From Candidatus Dadabacteria bacterium (GTDB lineage: Bacteria > Desulfobacterota_D > UBA1144 > Nemesobacterales > Nemesobacteraceae), in the NCBI GenBank assembly GCA_022822065.1, contig JAJECI010000011.1, positions 223,970-287,969 of the forward strand: 64,000 nucleotides of DNA. The letters are read 5' to 3'. Positions 43,214-52,421 of the stretch are shown here, one piece after another (within the stretch, counting starts at the first letter, position 1; each line of letters begins with the position of its first letter). The notes under the pieces were generated by a model, which saw only the letters and a list, made by a program, of their open reading frames with translations, was not told the DNA's origin and ran no database searches. Position numbers and translations under genes: made by a program.

Positions 43214-43576
43214 ATGAAGGCTCTAATTCTGGTTGATCACGGAAGCACGGTAGAAGAAGCAAACGCCCTTCTCGAAGACGTAGCCGACAAGGCAAGAGCC
43301 TACCAAGACTCGCCGTTTGATATGGTTGAGCACTGCCACATGGAACTTTGCGAACCGTCAATAAAGGATGCTTTTCGCAAATGCGTCGCGGCCGGCGCGA
43401 GCGACATAACGGTCCACCCGTACTTTCTCGTACCGGGAAGACATTCAAAATCCGATATACCGAGGATGGTAGCCGAGGCGGCGCAGGATTTTCCGCAAGT
43501 AAGCTACAGGGTTACAGAGCCGCTGGGACTTCATGACAAGATAATAGAAGTCATATTTGAAAGATCGCTTGGGTAA
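43214..43576 (+). CDS. CbiX/SirB-like chelatase family protein, small form
   Basis: A 120-residue single-domain class II chelatase homologue. The two metal-binding His residues are His9 in LILVDHGS and His77 in YFLVPGRHSKSDIP, followed by the conserved Asp-Ile-Pro. Small CbiX proteins insert Co2+ or Fe2+ into sirohydrochlorin as homodimers. With the B12-dependent MetH in the window a role in cobalamin or siroheme synthesis is possible, but no other tetrapyrrole gene is nearby, so the metal and substrate are open. It begins three bases after the M20 peptidase and precedes the HAD gene by 17 bases. Confidence 0.85.
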   Translation: MKALILVDHGSTVEEANALLEDVADKARAYQDSPFDMVEHCHMELCEPSIKDAFRKCVAAGASDITVHPYFLVPGRHSKSDIPRMVAEAAQDFPQVSYRVTEPLGLHDKIIEVIFERSLG

Positions 43577-43593
43577 TCCTTGTATAAAATCTG

Positions 43594-44322
43594 ATGAAAA
43601 AATATTCAGCGGTGCTTTTTGATCTTTTTGATACGCTTGTCATGTTCGAGCCGTCCCTTCTGCCGAAGGTAACGCTGAATGGAGAAACCTGGAACTCCAC
43701 CGCGCAGCACGTTTTCACACAAATGCGAAGCAGTCTCGGCGAAATGGAATTCACTGACTTCTACGAACCTTTCGTTGAAAGCCACAGAGCGCTTCTGGAA
43801 CTCAGGAAAAGGGATTTAAGAGAGTATCCGAACAGAAAAAGGTTTGAGATATTCATGGAGAAAACAGGTTTGAAAGGAGACGACGGCTTGATTGAGAAGT
43901 TCGTACGCTCACACATGGAAAGCCTCCGCAGAGCCATGGTATACCCGGAGCATCACACGGAAGTTCTTTCCTACCTTAAGGAGAAAGGATACAGGCTTTC
44001 GGTCGTATCAAACTTCGATCACGCTCCCACGGCACGGGAACTGCTTGGAAAATTCGGAATTGCGGATTTCTTTGAACACATAGTGATATCAGAGGAAGTA
44101 GGCTGGAGAAAACCTCACAGAGAAATATTCGAATTTGCTCTTGCCAGCCTCGGCGAGAGTCCATCAGACGTCATTTTCATAGGAGATAATCTTGAAGCTG
44201 ACATAATGGGATCTTCTGACTGCGGGATTGACTCCGTGTGGGTAAAAAGAAAAGAAGAGTTCACCCAGGCAGAACCGGAATTCATCATAAAAGATCTAGA
44301 GGATCTAAAGGAAATAATCTAG
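43594..44322 (+). CDS. HAD-superfamily hydrolase
   Basis: A 242-residue phosphatase-type HAD protein. Motif I is FDLFDTLV (nucleophile and acid Asp residues), motif II the Ser/Asn in SVVSNFDHAP, motif III Lys in GWRKPHREIFE and motif IV FIGDNLEADIMG with the Mg-binding Asp. The helical cap between motifs I and II (about 25-105) makes it subfamily IA, like phosphoglycolate or dehalogenase-like enzymes. The substrate is unknown. The tail of the gene overlaps an out-of-frame extension of the next ORF, but the true start of that gene lies after this stop. Confidence 0.88.
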   Translation: MKKYSAVLFDLFDTLVMFEPSLLPKVTLNGETWNSTAQHVFTQMRSSLGEMEFTDFYEPFVESHRALLELRKRDLREYPNRKRFEIFMEKTGLKGDDGLIEKFVRSHMESLRRAMVYPEHHTEVLSYLKEKGYRLSVVSNFDHAPTARELLGKFGIADFFEHIVISEEVGWRKPHREIFEFALASLGESPSDVIFIGDNLEADIMGSSDCGIDSVWVKRKEEFTQAEPEFIIKDLEDLKEII

Positions 44323-44336
44323 AAGACACCGCTTTG

Positions 44337-46016
44337 ATGAAAAAACTCACCCGCACGGAAAAAAGACTCCCCACCATAAGAAGCAAAAACCAAGTAACCA
44401 CAATACAGAAGATGCTTGAGAGGAAATCCTCTCTTTACGCAGACAAGATTGCGTATTCCATAAGAAAAGATGATCTGTCCGTAAGTTCATTTACCTTCAG
44501 CGAAGTTTTCACTCTTTTCACCGAGTTCTCAGCTCATCTCATGTCTCTGGGTCTCAAGAGAAGGGAGCATGTGGCAATAGTGGGGGAGAACAGCCCCCAG
44601 TGGGCGATTTCCTACTTTGCGGTAATCTGGGCAGGTGCCATAGTCGTCCCACTTGACGCAAGGGCAAAAACGGAGCACATAAAACAGGTGCTCGTGCTCT
44701 CGGATTCAAGGTTTCTCATCGCCTCGGCGGGATTTACAGAAGCTTTGGGTGACACAGGGGCGGTCGAGCACATAATATCAATGGACGAGGCTCTTGAGGT
44801 TCAAGCACACAGCGAAAAGACCGTGCCCGCGGAAAAATCAGAGCCCGAAGATATAGCCGATATAGTTTTTACCTCGGGAACCACGGGCAACCCCAAAGGC
44901 GTAATGCTCTCCCACGCGAGCATAATGTCAAACCTGGAGACACTCTACAGCGCTTTTCCCATAACTGCGGAAGATACGGCTTTTTCCATACTGCCCATCC
45001 ACCACGTATATGAAAGAATAGGTGGAATACTGCTGTCCTTTTACTGCGGGCAGAGAGTGTTTTTCTCAAGGGGCATAAAACCGAGGGAGATGCTCTCTGA
45101 CCTTAAGGTCGCAAGACCAACCATATGGCTTAACACCCCCTTGATACTCGAGAGACTGCTTCAGAGAATCGAACAGGGCAAGGCAAAAAATTTCCTCACA
45201 AGAGCCCTGCCCTCCAGACTTTTCGGGAAAATGGCGAGAAAACGTCTGGGTCTTGACCGCCTCAAACTTATAGTAAGCGGCGGGGCCGCTCTTTCGGAAG
45301 CAGCTTCCGAGGGACTTGAAAAATACGAATTCCCCCTCTTGCAGGGATACGGAATGAGTGAAACGGCTGCTGTTATATCCGCAAATCCTTTTTCGAAACC
45401 GAAGAACGCAAGCGGTGGCATGGTGCTTCCCAACAGCGAGGTCGAAATAAGAGATGTAGACGCCGAAGGAATCGGGGAAATATGCGTGAGGGGCCCAAGC
45501 GTAATGAAAGGCTATTACAAAAACCCCGGTGCGACAAAAGAGGTCCTCTCCGATGACGGCTGGCTCAGAACCGGCGACCTCGGTTATTTTGATCACGAAG
45601 GCTACCTCTACATAACGGGAAGAAAAAAATCGGTTATCGTAACTAAGGGAGGAAAGAACATTTCCCCCGAGGAAATCGAGGAAAAGCTCACCCCGCTTGA
45701 AACAGTTGAAGAAGCGATTGTATTCAGCCCGGATGATGAAAGGATACAGGCCGTGATATTTCCACAGGCGGAGGAAATTTCCAAAAAGCTAGGACAGTCC
45801 CCGCAACACGGAGACGATCAGAGAATCTGGGACATCCTTAAAAGCGAGATAAGTAAACTTAACCGTCGGCTTGAGCCCCACAAAAGAATCAGTCACTTTG
45901 CAGTTGCCAGAGAAGAATTGCCGAAAACAACTACAAGAAAAGTGAAAAGATACCTTTTCAGAGACATGGACATATCCAAGACAACAAAGTTCATCCAGCC
46001 TCCGGAGGACAAATGA
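44337..46016 (+). CDS. AMP-dependent synthetase/acyl-CoA ligase
   Basis: An ANL-superfamily enzyme of 559 residues from the ATG at 44337; a longer in-frame start at 44238 would lie inside the HAD gene in another frame. P-loop [16 protein letters not shown], the A5 motif [13 protein letters not shown]7 [24 protein letters not shown] and the hinge [12 protein letters not shown] are all present; the catalytic Lys is in [14 protein letters not shown]. The subfamily looks like long-chain fatty acid or AMP-forming acyl-ACP/CoA ligases. It adenylates a carboxylic acid and passes it to CoA or a carrier. It overlaps purL by 4 bases, so it is translationally tied to purine genes without obvious metabolic connection. 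Confidence 0.88.
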   Translation: MKKLTRTEKRLPTIRSKNQVTTIQKMLERKSSLYADKIAYSIRKDDLSVSSFTFSEVFTLFTEFSAHLMSLGLKRREHVAIVGENSPQWAISYFAVIWAGAIVVPLDARAKTEHIKQVLVLSDSRFLIASAGFTEALGDTGAVEHIISMDEALEVQAHSEKTVPAEKSEPEDIADIVFTSGTTGNPKGVMLSHASIMSNLETLYSAFPITAEDTAFSILPIHHVYERIGGILLSFYCGQRVFFSRGIKPREMLSDLKVARPTIWLNTPLILERLLQRIEQGKAKNFLTRALPSRLFGKMARKRLGLDRLKLIVSGGAALSEAASEGLEKYEFPLLQGYGMSETAAVISANPFSKPKNASGGMVLPNSEVEIRDVDAEGIGEICVRGPSVMKGYYKNPGATKEVLSDDGWLRTGDLGYFDHEGYLYITGRKKSVIVTKGGKNISPEEIEEKLTPLETVEEAIVFSPDDERIQAVIFPQAEEISKKLGQSPQHGDDQRIWDILKSEISKLNRRLEPHKRISHFAVAREELPKTTTRKVKRYLFRDMDISKTTKFIQPPEDK

Positions 46017-48247
46017 ACAATAAGAAGTCTCTGCAGTTTGCCTTGGACCACGGCCTCACTGAGAGCGAATACGAAAAGATAATCGAAACTTTGGGCAGGG
46101 AGCCGAACTCAACTGAAATCGGAGTGCTTGGGGCCATGTGGTCTGAACACTGCTCCTATAAAAGTTCCAAGGTGCACCTTCGAAAATTTCCCACCAACGG
46201 CAAGCAGGTTATACAGGGCCCCGGAGAAAACGCCGGAGTAGTGGATATAGGGGACGGCGACTGCGTCGTCTTTAAAATGGAAAGCCACAATCACCCCTCC
46301 TTCATAGAGCCTTATCAGGGCGCTGCGACTGGAGTCGGGGGGATACTCAGGGACATATTCACCATGGGAGCAAGACCCGTGGCGCTTTTGAATTCGCTGC
46401 GGTTCGGCAATCCGCATCTCCAGAAAACAAAGTTCCTGGTTGAAGGGGTCGTATCGGGAATAGCCGGCTATGGAAACTGCATGGGAATTCCCACGGTAGG
46501 AGGAGAGATATATTTTGACGACTGCTACAATGGAAACCCTCTGGTAAACGCCTTCGCCCTCGGGGTCACCAAAAAAGATAATGTTTTCCGCGGATACGCG
46601 TCGGGCGAGGGAAACCCCGTAATATACGTCGGGTCGAAGACCGGAAGAGACGGTATACAGGGAGCCATCATGGCATCGGACACCTTTACAGAAGAGACCG
46701 AAGAAAAAAGGCCCGCGGTGCAGGTAGGAGATCCGTTTACGGAAAAGCTCCTTCTTGAAGCCTGCCTGGAGCTGTTTAAAACTGACTGTGTTGTCGGGAT
46801 ACAGGACATGGGAGCCGCTGGACTCACATCCTCTTCAACGGAAATGGCCGATCGCGCGGGGACCGGACTTGAGATCGAGATTGAGAGAGTTCCAAGACGG
46901 GAAGAAAATATGACCCCTTATGAAGTCCTGCTTTCCGAATCGCAGGAAAGAATGCTCGTGGTTTTAGAAAAAGGCAAAGAAAATACGGCCCGGGATATCT
47001 TCAGGAAATGGAACCTCGACTTCTCGGTGATCGGCAAGGTGACTGATTCGGGGAAACTGACCGTTGTGGAAGAGGGAACCACAGTTGCGGACCTGCCCGT
47101 GAGTCTCATAACCTCGGGTGCTCCAATCTATAAAAGACCGATAAAAAAACCCGCTTACCTGAAAAAAACAAAGAAACTGAATTCGGAAAATCTTCCCGAG
47201 CCCGACGACCTTCAGAGAGTTTTTCTCGAACTTCTGTCTTCTCCGACCATCTCGAGCAAGAAATGGGTGTACGAGCAGTATGACCACATGGTAAGAACCG
47301 ACAGCGTTTTGGGGCCGGGAGCGGATTGCGCGGTAATAAGGCTCAAGGGAACACAGAAGGGAATCGCAATGACATCTGATGTGAATTCTAGATATTGTTA
47401 CCTAAATCCCCGTGAAGGAAGTAAAATAGCCGTTGCCGAGAGCGTAAGGAATCTGGCTTGCTGTGGCGCTTTCCCTCTCGCGATTACCGATTGTCTTAAT
47501 TTTGGAAATCCCGAAAACCCCGAGATAATGTGGCAGTTCTCAGAAAGCGTTGAAGGCATGTCGGAAGCCGCAAAAACGTTTAACACACCTGTGGTAAGCG
47601 GCAACGTCAGTCTTTATAACGAAACCGAAGGTGTTGCCATATTCCCTACCCCGACTGTGGCGATGGTAGGCCTCGTAAAGGATACGGACAAAATCGTCAC
47701 TCCCTGGTTTAAGGACCCTGGAGACTTAGTGATACTGCTTGGGGGAGCTATAGAAGAAAATATAGGAGGAAGCGAATATCTTAAGGCTGAACATGGCCTG
47801 ATCGATGGGGAGCCGCCTCCGATCGATCTTGATAAGGAAAAAAGGCTTGCCGAGATGTTGATTGCGTGTGCTTCTCAAAGTATAATTAAGTCGGCGCATG
47901 ATATATCTGAGGGCGGCTTTGCAGTGGCGCTCGCAGAATGTTGCTTTAATCCGGACGGTACAAGGGGGGTCCTGGTAAAAGCGCCCGGCATAAATGAAAA
48001 CTCTCTTAGAAGCGATCTGTTTCTTTTCTCCGAGACACAATCTAGGGTACTAGCAAGTATAAACGAGGATAGTTGGGAAAAAGTAAAAGAGATGTCAAAC
48101 AATTACGGCGTTCCCGTGCTGCGTGCCGGAATTGTTACTGATGACGACAGGTTCTGCGTTGAAGACTCAATTGACATGAAAATCTCAGTAGTTCATGACG
48201 CATGGTCCATGGGCTTTGAGAGAAGCCTTTCAGTCACAGAGGGGTAA
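46013..48247 (+). CDS. purL: Phosphoribosylformylglycinamidine synthase subunit PurL (small type)
   Basis: Purine biosynthesis: ATP-dependent amidation of FGAR to FGAM. At 744 residues it is the small PurL form, which works with separate PurQ (glutaminase) and PurS subunits; neither gene is in this window. Motifs: [14 protein letters not shown] near 42-55, [15 protein letters not shown], the G-rich ATP site in [26 protein letters not shown] and [21 protein letters not shown] precedes the ATG. It overlaps the acyl ligase gene by 4 bases and is followed after two bases by purF, a common purL-purF pairing. Confidence 0.97.
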   Translation: MNNKKSLQFALDHGLTESEYEKIIETLGREPNSTEIGVLGAMWSEHCSYKSSKVHLRKFPTNGKQVIQGPGENAGVVDIGDGDCVVFKMESHNHPSFIEPYQGAATGVGGILRDIFTMGARPVALLNSLRFGNPHLQKTKFLVEGVVSGIAGYGNCMGIPTVGGEIYFDDCYNGNPLVNAFALGVTKKDNVFRGYASGEGNPVIYVGSKTGRDGIQGAIMASDTFTEETEEKRPAVQVGDPFTEKLLLEACLELFKTDCVVGIQDMGAAGLTSSSTEMADRAGTGLEIEIERVPRREENMTPYEVLLSESQERMLVVLEKGKENTARDIFRKWNLDFSVIGKVTDSGKLTVVEEGTTVADLPVSLITSGAPIYKRPIKKPAYLKKTKKLNSENLPEPDDLQRVFLELLSSPTISSKKWVYEQYDHMVRTDSVLGPGADCAVIRLKGTQKGIAMTSDVNSRYCYLNPREGSKIAVAESVRNLACCGAFPLAITDCLNFGNPENPEIMWQFSESVEGMSEAAKTFNTPVVSGNVSLYNETEGVAIFPTPTVAMVGLVKDTDKIVTPWFKDPGDLVILLGGAIEENIGGSEYLKAEHGLIDGEPPPIDLDKEKRLAEMLIACASQSIIKSAHDISEGGFAVALAECCFNPDGTRGVLVKAPGINENSLRSDLFLFSETQSRVLASINEDSWEKVKEMSNNYGVPVLRAGIVTDDDRFCVEDSIDMKISVVHDAWSMGFERSLSVTEG

Positions 48248-48249
48248 AA

Positions 48250-49662
48250 ATGGCGAAGCTACGCGAAGAGTGTGGAGTCTTTGGGATATATGACCATCCC
48301 GAGGCCGCCAATTATACCTATCTCGGCCTCTATTCTCTCCAGCACAGAGGGCAGGAAAGCGCCGGCATAGTGTCAACCGACGGTGAAAAGCTCTACTCTC
48401 ACCGGCAGATGGGACTCGTAACCGAAGTCTTCGACGGAGAGTCTATATCAAGTCTGCAGGGCACTACCGCAATCGGCCACGTAAGATACTCCACAACTGG
48501 CTCAAGCAACAACAAAAATACCCAGCCCCTGATAATGAACTACGAGAAGGGGGAACTCGCGGTCGGGCACAACGGCAATCTTACAAACGCAAGGGTGCTG
48601 AGACACAAGCTTGAGAAAGAAGGTTCGATATTCCAGTCGACAACGGATACAGAGGTAATCGTACACCTCATAGCAAGATCAAAGGAAAAGACCTTTCTCA
48701 AAAGAACCATAGAAGCCCTTACTCAATGCAAGGGAGCCTACTCTCTTGTGTTTCTAACACCTAAAGGCCTGATAGCCGCACGCGACCCCCATGGGTTCAG
48801 ACCCCTTGTTCTGGGGAAGATCGATAATTCTTACGTTGTGGCTTCCGAAACATGTGCCTTTGAGCTCATAGGAGCCGACCACATAAGGGAAATAGAACCC
48901 GGAGAAATAGTATTCATAAACGAGAACGGAATCAGGTCATTCAAGCCGCTTCCTAAAAAACAGCACAAATACTGCGTATTTGAGAACATATATTTTTCGA
49001 GACCAGATTCCTTCCTCCAGGGAAGAAACATTTACCAGATGAGAAAGAACATGGGCAAGCAGCTCGCGATCGAGTATCCGGCAGATGCGGACATCGTCGT
49101 GGCCGTACCCGATTCGGGGACGCCGGCGGCCATGGGATACGCCGAGCAAATGGGAATCCCCTTTGAAACAGGGTTTCTTAGAAGCCACTATATAGGAAGG
49201 ACCTTCATAGAACCTCAGCAGTCGATAAGAAACTTCGGAGTGAAGCTTAAGCTCAGTGTTATAAAAGAGGTCATAGACGGCAAAAAAGTAGTAGTTGTTG
49301 ATGATTCCATAGTACGAGGCACGACCAGCAGAAAAATCGTCAAGATGATACGCGATGCCGGCGCCAAGGAAGTTCACATGAGAATAAGTTCCCCCCCAAT
49401 GAAATTTTCATGTTACTACGGCATAGATACTCCCCTTAAAGAAGAGCTCATAGCAAATTCACTTGAAGTGGAGAAAATAAAGGACTACATAACCTCCGAC
49501 TCTCTGGGATATCTGAGCAAGGAGGGAATAGCAAAAGCCGTCACCAACGGTGACAAATCTCCTGACGGAAAGGCAAATTACTGCTTTGCGTGTTTTGACG
49601 GAAATTATCCGGTGGAAATAACGGATGAAAAAGTATCGCATCAACAGATGGATCTTTTTTAG
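48250..49662 (+). CDS. purF: Amidophosphoribosyltransferase, Fe-S type
   Basis: First committed step of purine synthesis: PRPP plus glutamine to phosphoribosylamine. The 470-residue enzyme has a seven-residue propeptide (MAKLREE) before the catalytic Cys8 (ECGVFGIYD), which must be cleaved for glutaminase activity. HGLTN-type and THRQ-type glutamine motifs are seen (GLYSLQHRGQESAG, VGHNGNLTNA). The PRPP site is VVVDDSIVRGTTS. Cys residues in KYCVF, FSCYYG and YCFACF match the [4Fe-4S] ligands of the Bacillus-type enzyme. It begins two bases after purL and converges with valS. Confidence 0.97.
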   Translation: MAKLREECGVFGIYDHPEAANYTYLGLYSLQHRGQESAGIVSTDGEKLYSHRQMGLVTEVFDGESISSLQGTTAIGHVRYSTTGSSNNKNTQPLIMNYEKGELAVGHNGNLTNARVLRHKLEKEGSIFQSTTDTEVIVHLIARSKEKTFLKRTIEALTQCKGAYSLVFLTPKGLIAARDPHGFRPLVLGKIDNSYVVASETCAFELIGADHIREIEPGEIVFINENGIRSFKPLPKKQHKYCVFENIYFSRPDSFLQGRNIYQMRKNMGKQLAIEYPADADIVVAVPDSGTPAAMGYAEQMGIPFETGFLRSHYIGRTFIEPQQSIRNFGVKLKLSVIKEVIDGKKVVVVDDSIVRGTTSRKIVKMIRDAGAKEVHMRISSPPMKFSCYYGIDTPLKEELIANSLEVEKIKDYITSDSLGYLSKEGIAKAVTNGDKSPDGKANYCFACFDGNYPVEITDEKVSHQQMDLF

Positions 49663-49690
49663 TCCCGCCGGACCGTGCTGAAATCAGAAG

Positions 49691-49710
49691 TTTCGGCTAT
49701 ACAGCCGAAA
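49691..49710. terminator. Hairpin at the purF/valS convergence
   Basis: TTTCGGCT (49691-49698) and AGCCGAAA (49703-49710) form a perfect 8-bp stem with a 4-base loop, overlapping the valS stop codon (49697-49699). It could end both convergent transcripts, but no T run follows on either strand. Confidence 0.45.
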
Positions 49711-52381
49711 GTTTCCCGAGAATCTCCTCAAGCTTTTTCTTGTGGCTTTGGAACTCATCCAGTTTTCCTCTTTCCTTTTCCACAACATCTTCGGGAGCAC
49801 GCTTGATAAAATCCTTGTTCGCAAGTTTACCCTCGGTTTTTTTAAGTTCCTGCGTAACTTTTGCCAAGTCCTTGCTCAATCTGGAAATTTCCTTCTTGAG
49901 ATCAAGCAGGTCCTCAACCGGCATAATTATTTCTACTCCCGAAACAACCTCCGAGACCGCTTTGCCCTGAAAAACCCCGCCGCAAATAACGCAATCCCCA
50001 AGAGAAGCCATACCCAGGACAATCTCAAGATTTTCCCTTAAAACATTCTCTACGCTGCTACTTTCGGAATTAAGGTGAATTGATACCTTGTCCGAGGGGT
50101 GAACTCCCACGATGGCCCGCAGGTTTCTTATCCCAGTCACGACACTTTTTACAAGCTCAATCTGCTCGGACTCTTCTTTGAATACCTCGCTTTCGTTCGG
50201 CCTCGGATACTCGGCTTCAAGAATGCTCTTTGAATCAAGGCCTTCTCCTTTAGGAAGATTGATTCCCTTCTCCCCGAATATTCGGAATATTTCCTCCGTG
50301 ATATAGGGTGTGAAAGGATGGAGCGCTCGCAGAGAGCGGAGCAGAACCCGCACGAGTACGTTAAGAGTGGCTTTTTTAGACTCGTGATCCTCTCCATAAA
50401 GCGAAGACTTGGATATTTCAAGATACCAATCGCAGTAATCATCCCATATAAAGTGATAAAGCGCCTGGGAAGCCTTGTCGAATTCGTAGTTTTCAATGAA
50501 TTCCTCAACTTCGCCAAGGGTAAAGTTGAGCCTGCTTAGAATCCATCGGTCAGGAACATTCAGGCAGGAGTAGTCGAGGTCTGAGTCGTGAATCATCTCC
50601 GGTTCAAGGTTCATAAACACAAATCTGGTAGCATTCCATATCTTGTTCATGAAGTTCCTGTATCCCTCGATAACAGGAAAAGTGAGCTTTATATCCCTTC
50701 CTTGGGCGGCAAGCGCCGCGAGCGAGAAACGAAGCGCGTCGGCACCGTATTTTTCGATCACGTCAATAGGATCAATTACGTTGCCCGTCGTCTTGCTCAT
50801 TTTGCGGCCTTTTGCGTCCCTTATGAGGCCATGAACATAAACATCCCTGAAAGGCACATCACCCATGAACTTGAGTCCCAGCATTATCATTCTTGCGACC
50901 CAGAAGAAAATGATGTCAAATCCGGTAACCAGACATGATGTCGGATAGTAATGCCTGAGCTCACCGGTCTCCGCCGGCCACCCGAGGGTGGAAAAAGGCC
51001 ACAGCCCGGAAGAAAACCATGTATCCAGAACATCCGGGTCTCTAACAAGTCTGACTTTGTTATTATAATACTCCTTCGCAGAGGCATTAGCTTCGTCTTC
51101 ATTCATGGCAACGAAAACTTTCCCGTCAGGTCCGTACCACGCGGGTATCCGGTGACCCCACCAAAGCTGCCTCGAGATACACCAAGGCTCTATATTTCTC
51201 ATCCACTCAAAATAAGTGCTTTCCCAGAACTCTGGATGAAAACGTATTTCACCTCGTTCCACGTATGAAATGGCTTGGGCGGCAAGTTCTTCGGTGTTTA
51301 CGTACCACTGGTCGGTCAACCAGGGTTCCACGACCACTCCAGAGCGGTCGCCGTAGGGAACCGTGTGGGCGGTCTGCTCAATCTTTACCAGGAAATCCCC
51401 TTCTTCAAGATCCTGAATTACGGCTTTCCTGGCCTCAAATCTTTCAAGTCCCACGTATTTTTCGGGGACGTCGCCTCTTATATGCGCCTGCTCGTCAAGA
51501 ATGTTCAATATATCAAGACCGTTACGCTTTCCGACTTCAAAATCGTTGAAATCATGTCCCGGAGTTATCTTTACGGCCCCCGTACCCTTCTCCGGATCGC
51601 TGTACTCATCCGCTATCACAGGGATCTTTCTTCCCACGAGAGGCAAAACCGCATTCCTGCCTACCAGATCAGCGTATCTCGGATCTTCAGGATGAACCGC
51701 AACCGCAGTGTCTCCAAGCATGGTCTCGGGACGCGTGGTAGCTACAGTAACAGACAGGCCATCGTCTCCCTCTATCGGATATCTTATATACCAGTAGTTC
51801 CCTTGAGTCTCTCTCTGTTCGACCTCCAGGTCCGATATGGCCGTACGAAGCTCGGGATCCCAGTTGACAAGTCTTTTGTCCTTGTAAATAAGCCCTTGAG
51901 AGTAAAGATCGACAAAAACTTTTCTCACCGCTTCTGAAAGACCTTCATCAAGGGTGAACCGCTCCATTTCCCAGTCGGGAAGCGCTCCGAGTCTTTTTAA
52001 CTGTTCCGTTATTCGGCTGCCGGAGTTTTCCTTCCACTGCCAGATTCGTTCAAGGAATTTTTCCCTGCCCAAATCGTTCTTCGTGAGTCCTTCGGAGGCA
52101 AGATCCTTTTCAACCATCATCTGGGTAGCAATACCCGCGTGGTCGGTGCCCGGAACCCAGAGAACATCGAAATTCTTCATCCTCTTGTACCTGGCGAGAA
52201 TGTCCTGAATTGTGTTGTTGAGAGCGTGGCCTATGTGCAACGATCCCGTTACGTTGGGTGGGGGGATGACAATCGAGAAAACCTCGGCCGAGTTTTTTAT
52301 TTCGGATTTGTGAAGTCCCGATGAGATCCAGAAATCATAAACTCTCTGTTCAACCTCGGCAGGGTTGTAGCTTTTCTCCAT
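49697..52381 (-). CDS. valS: Valyl-tRNA synthetase
   Basis: Class I synthetase charging tRNA-Val. 894 residues: HIGH at 49-52 (PPPNVTGSLHIGH), the CP1 editing domain around 190-350 (VATTRPETMLGDTAVAVHP, with the Thr/Asp of the hydrolytic site), KMSKT in RKMSKTTGNVIDP near 530, the anticodon helical bundle, and a C-terminal coiled coil (LDLKKEISRLSKDLAKVTQELKK, tRNA elbow contact). It starts 40 bases after the rpoC stop on the same strand, so it may be the last gene of the tuf-rpoC transcript instead of the usual rpsL-rpsG-fusA. Confidence 0.97.
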   Translation of the reverse strand: MEKSYNPAEVEQRVYDFWISSGLHKSEIKNSAEVFSIVIPPPNVTGSLHIGHALNNTIQDILARYKRMKNFDVLWVPGTDHAGIATQMMVEKDLASEGLTKNDLGREKFLERIWQWKENSGSRITEQLKRLGALPDWEMERFTLDEGLSEAVRKVFVDLYSQGLIYKDKRLVNWDPELRTAISDLEVEQRETQGNYWYIRYPIEGDDGLSVTVATTRPETMLGDTAVAVHPEDPRYADLVGRNAVLPLVGRKIPVIADEYSDPEKGTGAVKITPGHDFNDFEVGKRNGLDILNILDEQAHIRGDVPEKYVGLERFEARKAVIQDLEEGDFLVKIEQTAHTVPYGDRSGVVVEPWLTDQWYVNTEELAAQAISYVERGEIRFHPEFWESTYFEWMRNIEPWCISRQLWWGHRIPAWYGPDGKVFVAMNEDEANASAKEYYNNKVRLVRDPDVLDTWFSSGLWPFSTLGWPAETGELRHYYPTSCLVTGFDIIFFWVARMIMLGLKFMGDVPFRDVYVHGLIRDAKGRKMSKTTGNVIDPIDVIEKYGADALRFSLAALAAQGRDIKLTFPVIEGYRNFMNKIWNATRFVFMNLEPEMIHDSDLDYSCLNVPDRWILSRLNFTLGEVEEFIENYEFDKASQALYHFIWDDYCDWYLEISKSSLYGEDHESKKATLNVLVRVLLRSLRALHPFTPYITEEIFRIFGEKGINLPKGEGLDSKSILEAEYPRPNESEVFKEESEQIELVKSVVTGIRNLRAIVGVHPSDKVSIHLNSESSSVENVLRENLEIVLGMASLGDCVICGGVFQGKAVSEVVSGVEIIMPVEDLLDLKKEISRLSKDLAKVTQELKKTEGKLANKDFIKRAPEDVVEKERGKLDEFQSHKKKLEEILGKLSAV

Positions 52382-52421
52382 GGCTACTGATCAAAAGAAA
52401 GAATAGACCGCAGGGGAAATA

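Noticed and set aside
44238..44336. Upstream extension of the acyl ligase to an ATG at 4238 bases past 40 kb (44238)
   Set aside because: Overlaps the conserved end of the HAD gene in another frame and encodes a basic low-complexity stretch unlike ANL enzymes.
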